From: Qipengyuania gaetbuli
GTDB lineage: Bacteria; Pseudomonadota; Alphaproteobacteria; Sphingomonadales; Sphingomonadaceae
NCBI RefSeq assembly: GCF_020171365.1
Contig: NZ_JAIUZO010000001.1
Coordinates: 15,638-79,637, forward strand
Length of the DNA stretch: 64,000 bases
Direction of reading: 5' to 3'
A model generated the notes under the pieces. That model did not search any database and was not told the DNA's origin. It saw only the letters and a program-made list of their open reading frames with translations. The number at the start of each line of letters is the position of its first letter. Within the stretch, counting starts at the first letter, position 1. The translations under genes and the position numbers were made by a program. This document shows positions 7,791-18,264 of the stretch, piece after piece.

Positions 7791-9158
7791 TTATTGCGTC
7801 CCTATAATCCGGTCAACGAGGTTGGAGAGTTGTCCCAAGCCCGAGTAATCGAGTTCTGCCGAGCCGGTCTTTGCATCGGACGGACCGAAACCGCGCCCGA
7901 AGCCGAGCTTGGCAGCTTCGCGCAAGCGGACATTGCCATGCGCGACGGGCCGCACTTCGCCCGCAAGACTTACCTCGCCCAGCCAGACGCTGCGATCGGG
8001 TAGCGGCTTGTCTGCCAGCGCGCTGACGAGGGCGGCGGCAACGGCAAGGTCGGCGGCAGGGTCCGACAGGCGATACCCGCCCGCGACATTGAGATAGACT
8101 TCCGCCGAGCTGAAATTTAGCCCGCAGCGCGATTCCAGCACGGCCAGCAGCATGGCAAGGCGGCCATTGTCCCATCCGACTACCGCGCGGCGCGGCGTAG
8201 CGCCCGATTGCAGGCGCACGATAAGGGCCTGGATTTCTACCAGGACCGGCCGTGTTCCCTCCATCGCCGGAAACACCGCGCTGCCCGCCATGGGCCGGTC
8301 GCGTTCCGACAGGAACAGCATCGAGGGATTCTCGACCTCTTCCAGCCCCTCGCTCGCCATGGAGAAGACGCCGATTTCGTCGACTGCGCCGAAGCGGTTC
8401 TTGAGCGCACGCAGGATGCGGTACTGGTGCGAGCGTTCGCCTTCGAAGCTCATCACCACGTCGACCATGTGTTCGAGCACGCGCGGGCCGGCGATACTGC
8501 CATCCTTGGTCACGTGCCCGACGAGCACCAGCGCCACGCCGTTCTCCTTGGCGTAGCGGATCAGTTCGAACGCGCACCCCCGCACCTGGCTGACCGTTCC
8601 GGGCGCACCCTCGATCGTGTCGGAATGCATCGTCTGGATGGAATCGATCACGAGGAACTTGGGCGGGGCCATCGTGCCAAGCGTAGTCAGGATGTCGCGC
8701 ACGCCGGTCGCCGCGGCCAGTTTCACGGGTGCATCGGACAGGCCGAGCCGCGATGCGCGCATCCGTACCTGTCCGGCCGCTTCTTCGCCGCTCACATAGA
8801 CGACGCCGTGCCCTTCCCGCGCGACCTTTGCCGCGGCCTGCAAAAGCAGTGTCGATTTGCCGATGCCGGGATCGCCGCCCATCAGGATCGCGCTGCCCGG
8901 CACGAGGCCGCCGCCAAGGGCCCGGTCGAATTCGGCAAGGCCGGTCTTCTGGCGAACGGGCATTTCGCCCGGTTTGTCGAGGTCGACGAATTCCACCGCG
9001 CGACCGCCGCTCGACAGATCGTGCTTCAGCGAGAAGACCGTCGCGGGCGCATCTTCGACCAGCGTGTTCCATTCCGCGCAATCGGCGCACTGGCCCTGCC
9101 AGCGGTGCGAAACACCGCCACAGGCCTGACAGACATAGCGTTTCTTGGGTTTAGCCAT
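7791..9158 (-). CDS. radA: DNA repair protein RadA
   Basis: 455 residues. RecA-like helicase/branch-migration factor acting in recombination intermediates. N-terminal C4 zinc finger CQACG...CADC (C10, C13, C24, C27), Walker A GGDPGIGKST (~94-103), the RadA-specific KNRFG motif (LKNRFGAVDEIG, ~255) and a C-terminal Lon-protease-like domain (SSAEVYLNVAGGYRLSDPAADLA). I start it at the ATG at 9158; the frame can be extended two codons to a TTG. It is divergent from the patatin-like gene with only a 35-base gap. Confidence 0.95.
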   Translation of the reverse strand: MAKPKKRYVCQACGGVSHRWQGQCADCAEWNTLVEDAPATVFSLKHDLSSGGRAVEFVDLDKPGEMPVRQKTGLAEFDRALGGGLVPGSAILMGGDPGIGKSTLLLQAAAKVAREGHGVVYVSGEEAAGQVRMRASRLGLSDAPVKLAAATGVRDILTTLGTMAPPKFLVIDSIQTMHSDTIEGAPGTVSQVRGCAFELIRYAKENGVALVLVGHVTKDGSIAGPRVLEHMVDVVMSFEGERSHQYRILRALKNRFGAVDEIGVFSMASEGLEEVENPSMLFLSERDRPMAGSAVFPAMEGTRPVLVEIQALIVRLQSGATPRRAVVGWDNGRLAMLLAVLESRCGLNFSSAEVYLNVAGGYRLSDPAADLAVAAALVSALADKPLPDRSVWLGEVSLAGEVRPVAHGNVRLREAAKLGFGRGFGPSDAKTGSAELDYSGLGQLSNLVDRIIGTQ

Positions 9159-9193
9159 CCACAAGAGCTAGCCGGAACATTTGAGGAACGCAA

Positions 9194-11545
9194 TTGCCAA
9201 TCCATGCGATGATGTGCACAAGGATGGCGATGCGGCAGAAGGAACTGAGGATCGCGCTCGTCTGCTACGGCGGGGTCAGCCTGGCGGTCTATATGCACGG
9301 CGTCACGCGGGAGCTGTGGCACCTCGCCCGTGCGAGCCGCGATTACCATTCCGGCGTAGCGCCGCGCAGAGGAGTGGACGGGGTCTACACCGAACTGCTG
9401 GCCGCCATCGAAGACAAGCACGCCCTGCGGCTGCGCGTCGTGCCCGACATCATGAGCGGGGCCAGTGCGGGCGGCATCAACGCGGTGTTCCTCGCGCAGG
9501 CTATCCATTCGGGGCAGAGCCTGGAGCCGCTGACCGACCTGTGGCTGGAAGTCGCCGATGTCGACATCCTCACCGATCCCGATGCCAAGCTGCGCTGGCG
9601 CGGCGGCAAGATCTGGGCGCAGCCGGTCGCCAGCTTCATCCTTAGCCGTCCGGGTACCGAACTGGCCGAGCAGGTCGCGCCGGAAACCCGCGCAGAGGTG
9701 CGGCGCAAGGTATCGCACCTAATCCGTGGCCGCTGGTTCGAGCCGCCCTTTTCGGGGCTCGGCTTTTCCAAGCTGTTGGAGCGTGCATTCACCGCCATGG
9801 CGGCCGCGCCGCACGAGGCACCGCTCCTGCCGCCGGGCCACCCGCTCGACCTCTTCGTTACGACGACGGACTTCCACGGCTATCGCGAACTGCTGCGGCT
9901 CAACAGCCCCGCGGTGGTGGAGGATACGGAGCACCGCCTGCCCATTGCGCTGAGGGCCAAGACCCCGCTCGAAGGCGGGCACGATCTGGCCAACCCGCTG
10001 GAACTGGTCTTTGCCGCCCGCGCGACGGCGAGTTTCCCCGGCGCCTTCCCTCCGCTGAGGGTCAAGGAAATCGACCTGCTAGCCGCCGAAACCGGCAGGC
10101 ACTGGCCGGGCAAGGCGGAATTCCTCGACCGGATCATGCCGGTCCATGTGATGCGCGGGGAGACGCAGAATGTCTCGCTGATTGACGGGTCGGTGCTCGT
10201 CAACAAGCCTTTCGCCGGGGCGATGACGGCGCTGCGTGGCCGTCCTGCCCAGCGCGAGGTCGATCGCCGCTTCGTCTATGTCGATCCGCGTCCCGAGGGC
10301 TTGAACCCTCGTGATGAAAGGCTGGCGCGCGATGTCGGTTTCTTCTCCGCCATCTTCGGCTCGCTATCCACGATCCCGCGCGAACAGCCGATCCGCGACA
10401 ACCTCGAACAGCTGCAGGAACAGAGCCGGGAGGCGGAACGGCTCGGTCGTATTGTCGCAGCGCTCCGGCCCGAGGTCGACGCCACGGTCGAGCGCCTGTT
10501 CGGACGGACCCTGTTCCTCGACCGTCCGACGCCAAAGCGGCTCAAGGCATGGCGGCAGAAGGCCCAGCAGGCAGCCGCGCAGCAGGCGGGGTATGCCTTC
10601 CACTCCTATGCGCAGGCCAAGTTCAGCGGGATCGTGACGCGGCTTGCGCGGCTCGCTTATGAGGTGGCGCCTTCGCTCCACCTGCCCGATCCCCTTGCAG
10701 TCGAGGAAGTGCTGCGGGAAGAACTGGGCCGCCGCGGCCTGGTGAAATTGTCGGAAGGCACTTCCGGTGCAACGCCCGAGGCAATCGGCTTCTTCCGCGA
10801 GCACGACATCGGTTTCCGCATCCGCCGCCTGCGTTTGCTGGCTCGCCGGCTCGCCCGCGACTGGGAGGCCGATCCCGACATCCCGGACGATGCGCTGGAG
10901 AAAGGTCGCGACGCGATCTACGCGATCCTCGCGCTCTATTTCGAGAAGGAAGGTGTTGCCTCGCTCGGCGACGATTTCGGGGACGTGGCGCAGCATGTCC
11001 TCGCCGATCCGGGGCGGCTGCTCGACACGCTGGATGCCAAGCGCCACCTGATCGAAACAGACGATGAGGCGGAAGTCATGCTGGCCGATGCACTCGAACT
11101 GATGCCGGCAAACCTCAAGCGGCGCATGCTGTTCGCCTATCTCGGCTTCCCGTTTTACGACGTTGCCACCTTGCCGCTGCTGCGCAACGAAGGGCTGACC
11201 GAATTCGATCCGGTCAAGGTGGACCGCATCAGCCCAGACGATGCGCGCAGCATACGCGACGGTGGCACCTCGGCCACCCTGCGCGGCATCGAGTTCTACA
11301 ATTTCGGCGCGTTCTTCAGCCGCTCCTATCGCGAAAACGATTACCTGTGGGGCCGCCTCCATGGAGCGGAACGGATGATCGATCTTGTATGCTCCACCAT
11401 GGAGCACGAGCATGACGAACCGCTGCTGCGCGCCTTCAAGCGCAAGGCGTTTCTCGCCATCCTCGACGAGGAATATGCCTCCGGACGATGTGCGCGCAGC
11501 CTGCTCGACGAAGTTCGCGCCGAGGTGCTGGAACGGGTCGTCTGA
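9194..11545 (+). CDS. Large patatin-like phospholipase-related protein
   Basis: 783 residues, cytoplasmic (no signal peptide). The patatin catalytic features are present: an oxyanion-type glycine-rich segment (ALVCYGGVSLAVYMHG, ~21-36), the nucleophile elbow GASAGG (Ser91) and a DGS in place of the usual DGG/A dyad motif (LIDGSVLVNKPF, ~333). The C-terminal ~400 residues match the DUF3376-type extension of patatin-related proteins. The start is a TTG: GAGGAA lies 5 bases upstream, whereas the internal ATGs (9209-9230) have poor ribosome binding sites. Acyl hydrolase activity is likely; the substrate is unknown. It converges with the next gene with a 1-base gap. Confidence 0.8.
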   Translation: MPIHAMMCTRMAMRQKELRIALVCYGGVSLAVYMHGVTRELWHLARASRDYHSGVAPRRGVDGVYTELLAAIEDKHALRLRVVPDIMSGASAGGINAVFLAQAIHSGQSLEPLTDLWLEVADVDILTDPDAKLRWRGGKIWAQPVASFILSRPGTELAEQVAPETRAEVRRKVSHLIRGRWFEPPFSGLGFSKLLERAFTAMAAAPHEAPLLPPGHPLDLFVTTTDFHGYRELLRLNSPAVVEDTEHRLPIALRAKTPLEGGHDLANPLELVFAARATASFPGAFPPLRVKEIDLLAAETGRHWPGKAEFLDRIMPVHVMRGETQNVSLIDGSVLVNKPFAGAMTALRGRPAQREVDRRFVYVDPRPEGLNPRDERLARDVGFFSAIFGSLSTIPREQPIRDNLEQLQEQSREAERLGRIVAALRPEVDATVERLFGRTLFLDRPTPKRLKAWRQKAQQAAAQQAGYAFHSYAQAKFSGIVTRLARLAYEVAPSLHLPDPLAVEEVLREELGRRGLVKLSEGTSGATPEAIGFFREHDIGFRIRRLRLLARRLARDWEADPDIPDDALEKGRDAIYAILALYFEKEGVASLGDDFGDVAQHVLADPGRLLDTLDAKRHLIETDDEAEVMLADALELMPANLKRRMLFAYLGFPFYDVATLPLLRNEGLTEFDPVKVDRISPDDARSIRDGGTSATLRGIEFYNFGAFFSRSYRENDYLWGRLHGAERMIDLVCSTMEHEHDEPLLRAFKRKAFLAILDEEYASGRCARSLLDEVRAEVLERVV

Positions 11546-11546
11546 C

Positions 11547-12434
11547 CTATTCCGCCTCGAGGCTCTGGTAGATCGCGCTGACGAAGGCATCGGGGCCGAT
11601 GAACCCCTCGCCCCGGTTGAACCCGGCCAGAGGCTTGGCAGCGACCGCTTCTTCCACGCTGGCACCGCCATCCTTCAGCGTGCGAACCAGCGCGACTGCT
11701 TCGCCGATCATCGCGCGGTAGGCGACGAGGCCCGCCTTGTCGCTCATCGGGCCGTGGCCCGGAATGACCTGCGTCTTGTCGTCGATCGCCCTGATGACCG
11801 TGTCGAGCGAGGTTATGGCATGGAGCACGTTGCCGCCCGATTCCAGGTCGATGAAGGGATAGCCCGGGCTGTTGAAATAGAGATCGCCCATGTGGACGAT
11901 GTTGTCTTCCTTCCAGAACACCACGCTGTCGCCATCGGTGTGCCCGCCGCCGACGAACATTACGTCGATCGTGTCGCCGTTGCGATGCATGCGTACGCCC
12001 TGTTCATAGGTCACCACGGGTAGCGCCGCAGCGGGTGCGGGCGGGACCTCGAAGCGCCCGGAGCTTCCCTCAATCATGCGCGCGCGCACGTTGTGATGCG
12101 CGAAGATGAGCGCGCCCTTCTCGCCGAAATTCTCGTTCCCGCCGGTATGGTCGAAATGCCAGTGCGTGTTGATGACGAAGGCCGGGGGCGATGCACCGAG
12201 CGCCGTAACTGCCGCCTCGATCTTCTCGCTGAGCGGGGCGAACTGGTCGTCGATCAGGATGGTGCCGTCCTCGCCATGGCTGACCCCGATATTGCCGCCT
12301 GCGCCGAACAGCACTGCGATGCCGGGCGCGAGCTGCTGCGCCTTGATTTCCACTTGGCTGAAATCGCGCTGGGCATGAACGGGCGAGGCAAGGAGCACGG
12401 CTGCCCCTGCCAGAATGATGGCTTTGCTGTTCAT
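11547..12434 (-). CDS. Exported metallo-beta-lactamase-fold hydrolase
   Basis: 295 residues with a signal peptide (residues 1-22, ending PVHA-Q). The MBL zinc motif is HWHFDHTGG (H91, H93, D95, H96), with further ligands likely in IPGHGPMSDKAG and FVGGGHTDGDSVVF. The HTDGDS and GPMSDKAGL features are common in periplasmic MBL hydrolases of the cyclase/quinoprotein-relay type, which are not shown to be beta-lactamases. The substrate is unknown. It lies on the same strand as dnaJ with a 61-base gap. Confidence 0.82.
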   Translation of the reverse strand: MNSKAIILAGAAVLLASPVHAQRDFSQVEIKAQQLAPGIAVLFGAGGNIGVSHGEDGTILIDDQFAPLSEKIEAAVTALGASPPAFVINTHWHFDHTGGNENFGEKGALIFAHHNVRARMIEGSSGRFEVPPAPAAALPVVTYEQGVRMHRNGDTIDVMFVGGGHTDGDSVVFWKEDNIVHMGDLYFNSPGYPFIDLESGGNVLHAITSLDTVIRAIDDKTQVIPGHGPMSDKAGLVAYRAMIGEAVALVRTLKDGGASVEEAVAAKPLAGFNRGEGFIGPDAFVSAIYQSLEAE

Positions 12435-12495
12435 GAAGTCTCCCCTTTCGCAGCGACGCTAGAGGGGAGCAATCAACCTGTCGAGCCTGCGCGGA

Positions 12496-13620
12496 TCAAC
12501 CGCCGAAAGCGTCCTTCAGCTTGTCGAAGAAGCTGCGACTTTCCGGGCATTCGTCGCCGGTTTCCAGTTCGCGGAACTGTTCGAGCAGCGCGCGCTGTTC
12601 CTTGGTCAGCTTCGTCGGAGTTTCGACCGCGATTTCCACGACCATGTCGCCGCGCCCGCGTCCCTGGAGGACCGGCATGCCTGCACCGCGCTGGCGCAGC
12701 TGCTTGCCCGACTGGATGCCCGCCGGGATTTCCAGCGTGAGTTCTTCACCGTCGAGGCCGGGTATCTCGATCGAACCGCCGAGGGCCGCCTTGGTGAAGC
12801 TGATCGGCACGCGGGTCGCCAGCGTGGTCCCTTCGCGCACGAAGATCGGGTGCTGCTTTACATGGACGAAGATGTAGAGGTCGCCGGGGGCCGCACCGCG
12901 CGGACCGGCCTCGCCCTTGCCCGACAGGCGGATGCGGGTACCGGTATCGACGCCGGGCGGAATGTCGATCTGCAGCTTCTGCGGACGGTCGACCTGCCCT
13001 TCCCCGCGGCAATCGCGGCAGGGGCTGGTGATAATCTCGCCCGCACCGTGACAGTTGGGACAGGGCCGTTCGACGACGAAGAAGCCCTGCTTTGCGCGGA
13101 CCTTGCCCTGGCCGGCGCACAGATTGCAGGTGCGCTTCTGCGTGCCCGGCGTAGCGCCCGAACCCTGGCAGGTGTCGCAGGTCTGGCTGACCTCGATCTC
13201 GATTTCGGAAGACTTGCCGTGGAAGGCCTCTTCCAGCGTGACTTCCATGTCGTAGCGCAGGTCTGCGCCGCGGCGTGCCTGGGCACGGCCACCGCCACCG
13301 AATGCGCTGCCGAAAATGGTCTCGAAGATATCGCCGATGTCGCCGAAATCGGCACCCGGATGGCCGCCGCCACCGCCGTTCATGCCTTGCGTGAAGGCGG
13401 CATGGCCGAAGCGGTCGTAGGCCGCTCGCTTCTGCGGGTCCTTGAGGCAGTCGTAAGCTTCGGAGACGGCCTTGAACTTGGCCTCGTTCTCCTTGCAGCC
13501 CTGGTTACGGTCGGGATGGTATTTCATCGCGAGCTTGCGATAGGCGGACTTGATCGTCGCCCCGTCGGCATCGCGGCTCACCCCGAGCTGCTCGTAATAG
13601 TCGATATCGGTCGCTGACAT
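12496..13620 (-). CDS. dnaJ: Chaperone protein DnaJ
   Basis: 374 residues. Hsp40 co-chaperone that stimulates DnaK ATPase and delivers clients. J domain at 1-70 with HPD at ~35-37, Gly-rich linker (GGGGGHPGADFG), four CxxCxGxG zinc repeats (CDTCQGSG, CNLCAGQG, CPNCHGAG, CRDCRGEG, ~145-205) and the C-terminal peptide-binding region. The 67-base gap after dnaK holds an imperfect GC-rich hairpin (GCCGCC..CCGG / CCGGCGGC, 13635-13665) with no T-tract; similar gaps in dnaKJ operons lower distal expression, which here is only an inference. Confidence 0.97.
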   Translation of the reverse strand: MSATDIDYYEQLGVSRDADGATIKSAYRKLAMKYHPDRNQGCKENEAKFKAVSEAYDCLKDPQKRAAYDRFGHAAFTQGMNGGGGGHPGADFGDIGDIFETIFGSAFGGGGRAQARRGADLRYDMEVTLEEAFHGKSSEIEIEVSQTCDTCQGSGATPGTQKRTCNLCAGQGKVRAKQGFFVVERPCPNCHGAGEIITSPCRDCRGEGQVDRPQKLQIDIPPGVDTGTRIRLSGKGEAGPRGAAPGDLYIFVHVKQHPIFVREGTTLATRVPISFTKAALGGSIEIPGLDGEELTLEIPAGIQSGKQLRQRGAGMPVLQGRGRGDMVVEIAVETPTKLTKEQRALLEQFRELETGDECPESRSFFDKLKDAFGG

Positions 13621-13687
13621 GGTTCAAATGCCTAGCCGCCACCGGGGCCAAAGGGCACCGGCGGCGACGAGGCTTTCATCAACAGTC

Positions 13688-15613
<1,926 letters not shown>

Positions 15614-15713
15614 GGTTTCCCCATAAGTTTCACATTGTTGGACACCGCGCGATTGGATCCCCACGAAGGGCGGAACCGGTCGGCGGCTCGTTCGGGTGGT
15701 GTGTTACTCAGGC

Positions 15714-15742
15714 GATATAGGTGCGGTTTCGCTTGGCACAAG
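15714..15742 (-). promoter_or_regulatory. Candidate sigma32 (RpoH) promoter of dnaKJ
   Basis: Read on the minus strand: CTTG at 15742-15739, a 17-base spacer and CCTATATC at 15721-15714. This fits the alphaproteobacterial heat-shock consensus (CTTG, spacer 17-19, CYTATnT). It would give a 5' leader of ~95 bases before the dnaK ATG. The site lies in the divergent gap and its -35 is about 50 bases from the start of the PCu(A)C gene on the other strand. Confidence 0.65.
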
Positions 15743-15792
15743 GGAGGTCCCCCGCTAGTTTTTTCGGTCTCAGACAGGAGGGAAAATTACCG

Positions 15793-16272
15793 ATGATGAA
15801 ACCCGTTTTTGCCGCCATGATGCTCGCCGGGACCAGCCTGGGCCTCGCCGCCTGCGGTGGTGCAGAGACCGAAGCGCCCGCCGCAACCGATGATGCCGCC
15901 GGCCTCGAAATCGCCAATGCACGCATGGTCCTGCCTGCTGTCGCCGGCAATCCTGCCGCGATCTATTTCGACCTCAAGAACAATGGCGAGCGCGGCGTGG
16001 CCGTGCGCAAGGCCGAAGTCGCCGGTGCCGGCAAGACCGAAGTCCACGGCACGATGGAATGGGACGGCAAGATGGAAATGAGCGAGACGGGACCGCAGGC
16101 CGTGCAGCCCGGCGAAACGCTCAAGTTCGAACCCGGCGGCCTGCACGTCATGGTGTTCGATCTCTCGCCCGATCTCGTCTCGGGCAGTGAAACCGCGATG
16201 ACCCTGACCGTCGCCGGCGGCAAGGCCGCGACCTTCAACGTTCCGATCCAGGAAGCCGGGGACGATCGCTGA
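15793..16272 (+). CDS. PCu(A)C-type periplasmic copper chaperone lipoprotein
   Basis: 159 residues from the ATG at 15793, with AGGAGG ~10 bases upstream. Lipoprotein signal ending LGLAAC-G (lipid-modified Cys ~21). The copper motif of the family is present: VHGTMEWDGKMEM gives the first His/Met ligands and GGLHVMVFDL gives the HxM pair. Such proteins deliver Cu(I) to the CuA site of cytochrome oxidase in the periplasm. The next gene starts 5 bases after the stop, so they are likely co-transcribed. Confidence 0.85.
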   Translation: MMKPVFAAMMLAGTSLGLAACGGAETEAPAATDDAAGLEIANARMVLPAVAGNPAAIYFDLKNNGERGVAVRKAEVAGAGKTEVHGTMEWDGKMEMSETGPQAVQPGETLKFEPGGLHVMVFDLSPDLVSGSETAMTLTVAGGKAATFNVPIQEAGDDR

Positions 16273-16277
16273 ACGAC

Positions 16278-16805
16278 TTGCGCGACACGCTCGGGGTCGA
16301 AAGCCACACCGCCGCTTCCGCGACTTGCGAGATCGGCGGGCAGCGGGCGCTGACCCCGGGCGAAGTCGCGCTTGCCCGCAGCGTGTTCGGGGATGCCATA
16401 GACTATGCCCGCGTGACCGTGCGCCGGCGCAAGTGGTTCCCCTTCCAGCCACGCCGCGTCACCATGGCGCCGCGCGGGCATCTGCATTTCCATCCACGCT
16501 CGGAAAACTACTGCGACGATTTCTCGCACGCCAATGTGCTGCGCCAGGGCCTTTTCATCCACGAGATGGTGCATGTCTGGCAGGTCCAGACCCTCGGCCA
16601 GTGGTATCTCGTGACAAGGCGGATGCCCTGGGCGCGCTATGACTACAGCCTCAAGCCGGGATGGAAGCTGGAACGCTATGGCATCGAACAACAGGCCGAA
16701 ATCGTGAAGCACGCCTTCTGGCTGCGGAATGGCATCAAGGTCGCCGGTGTCGCCGATGCGGCCCCTTACGAAATGCTCGTTAGATTTGCCGGGGCGGACG
16801 CATGA
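16278..16805 (+). CDS. Small zincin-like protein with an HEMVH motif
   Basis: 175 residues from a TTG start 5 bases after the copper-chaperone stop; the start is uncertain, but the conserved-looking core begins at LTPGEVALARSVFGDAI (~26). FIHEMVHVWQ (His95, Glu96, His99) is the HExxH signature of zinc metalloproteases, followed by GIEQQAEIVKHAF, where a third ligand could sit. No signal peptide is seen. Similar proteins in sphingomonads carry the uninformative label vgr-related. Protease activity is an inference from HExxH alone. It overlaps the next gene by ATGA. Confidence 0.6.
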   Translation: MRDTLGVESHTAASATCEIGGQRALTPGEVALARSVFGDAIDYARVTVRRRKWFPFQPRRVTMAPRGHLHFHPRSENYCDDFSHANVLRQGLFIHEMVHVWQVQTLGQWYLVTRRMPWARYDYSLKPGWKLERYGIEQQAEIVKHAFWLRNGIKVAGVADAAPYEMLVRFAGADA

Positions 16806-17374
16806 CCGAGTTCGAATTCGTCTTCCTGCTTTATGCCCTGCTGCTGGGCCTTTCGCTGATCGAATTGCTGGCCGGCATGGGCCGCGCGCTGGAACTCAAG
16901 TTCGCCAGCGACGCCGGAGGCCAGAGCTTCAAGATTGGGTGGTTGACCCCGGCCCTTGCGGTTTTCGTGATGCTGGACCTGTTGAGCTTCTGGATCTTCG
17001 CATGGCGCGTGCGTGACCTCATGACGGTCAGTGCATTCTCGCTCCTTGCGGTAATGATGTTCGCCTCGTCCTATTACCTTGCCGCGCGGCTCGTTTTCCC
17101 GAGCGAACCCGACCGCTTCGCCGATCTCGATACGCATTACCAGAGGGTGAAAGGTGTGGTCATGGCTATCCTGATCGCCCTGGTCGGGGTGCAATGGCTC
17201 TACCTGCTTTCTATCGAGAGCATCCGCGCCGGCCTGCTGACACCGCTCGCCGCGGGCATGACGCTGTTACTGGTCGGACTGATGGCGGCGATGATCTTCG
17301 TCCGCTCTCCTCGCTGGAGCCTGATACTGCTCCTCTTGCTGGTGGCGCGGTACCTCGTCATTTACGCGATCTGA
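16802..17374 (+). CDS. Inner-membrane protein of unknown function (about six TM segments)
   Basis: 190 residues. Hydrophobic segments at about 5-24, 46-67, 76-95, 115-134, 143-163 and 170-188, with a short charged loop (PSEPDRFADLDTHYQRVKG) in the middle. I do not recognise the family. The gene overlaps the HExxH protein gene by 4 bases (ATGA), so translation is coupled and the two products may work together. Confidence 0.75.
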   Translation: MTEFEFVFLLYALLLGLSLIELLAGMGRALELKFASDAGGQSFKIGWLTPALAVFVMLDLLSFWIFAWRVRDLMTVSAFSLLAVMMFASSYYLAARLVFPSEPDRFADLDTHYQRVKGVVMAILIALVGVQWLYLLSIESIRAGLLTPLAAGMTLLLVGLMAAMIFVRSPRWSLILLLLLVARYLVIYAI

Positions 17375-17456
17375 TCCTCGACAGGCACTGCGCGTTCATT
17401 CAGGTGCAAGGTCTCAGGGGCAAAAGTGCCCGGGCCCGGCAAGGTGGGAGGCATTC

Positions 17457-18257
17457 TTGGACAAACGGTACCTGTTTTCGGTCGCAGCAGTCTTCGCACT
17501 AGGAGTGCATCCCCTTCCTGCCGCTGCCCAGGACGGACCGGATTCCGCAGCCCTCGTGGAGCAAGCCCTCGCCGAAGCCCGTCGTGCGCAACCGAACATC
17601 GAGGTGCAGGCGCTCACCTGCGCGGAAAACCAGCGCCAGATCGCGATAAGCGACGGCGTGACGATCCTTTACCCCTGCGGCCTCAGGGACGTGGTCGAGG
17701 ACAGATTTGACGCGACCATGCTCGTCACACTGTTGCTCGCAGAGCCTGCCGCGATCGTGCCAACCTTCGACAAGGGCGTTCCCCTGCCCGAAGCCGTTGC
17801 AGCGATCGGTGCGGCAGCGCTTGGAGCGGGGCTCGATCCGGAAACAGGTGTCGAGAAAATACAGCGCAATGCTGCAGCGCGCTCAGGCGAGCCCAGTCCG
17901 CCTCTTTCCGCCTATCTCGCCCGCGATTCCAAGGCTTACAAGCAAGAGGTCGCCCGCGCCGAGAGCGAGGATAACCTGCGCCGGACCTCCGAACGCAGCG
18001 AGGAACGTCGCCGTGAACGCGCTGCGGAAGAACGGGCCGAGGAGCAGGCACAGGAAGCCCGTTACCGCTCGGTCACCGATTTCCTCAATCTGGCCCATGC
18101 GCAGGGCTTCTGTCCGGCCGACGGTCGCGCCTTCCTGAAGCGTGCGACGGCCTATTCGACCAGTCCGTTACAGAACGACCGGCCGATGGGCCTGTGGGCG
18201 GACGACCGCCGCCATGCGCTGGAGCCCTATCTCAACGACATGACCCGCTGCCGCTGA
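17457..18257 (+). CDS. Exported protein of unknown function with a charged helical region
   Basis: 266 residues from a TTG start with GGGAGG 5 bases upstream. Signal peptide residues 1-24 (ending PAAAQ). The body has two cysteine-bearing stretches (LTCAENQRQ and LYPCGLRD, probably paired) and later Cys in GFCPADGR and MTRCR. Between ~155 and ~205 there is a long Glu/Arg-rich helix likely to form a coiled coil (SERSEERRRERAAEERAEEQ). The four cysteines in an exported protein suggest two disulfides. Function is not recognised. It ends 7 bases before the convergent DUF885 gene. Confidence 0.7.
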   Translation: MDKRYLFSVAAVFALGVHPLPAAAQDGPDSAALVEQALAEARRAQPNIEVQALTCAENQRQIAISDGVTILYPCGLRDVVEDRFDATMLVTLLLAEPAAIVPTFDKGVPLPEAVAAIGAAALGAGLDPETGVEKIQRNAAARSGEPSPPLSAYLARDSKAYKQEVARAESEDNLRRTSERSEERRRERAAEERAEEQAQEARYRSVTDFLNLAHAQGFCPADGRAFLKRATAYSTSPLQNDRPMGLWADDRRHALEPYLNDMTRCR

Positions 18258-18264
18258 GGCAGCC

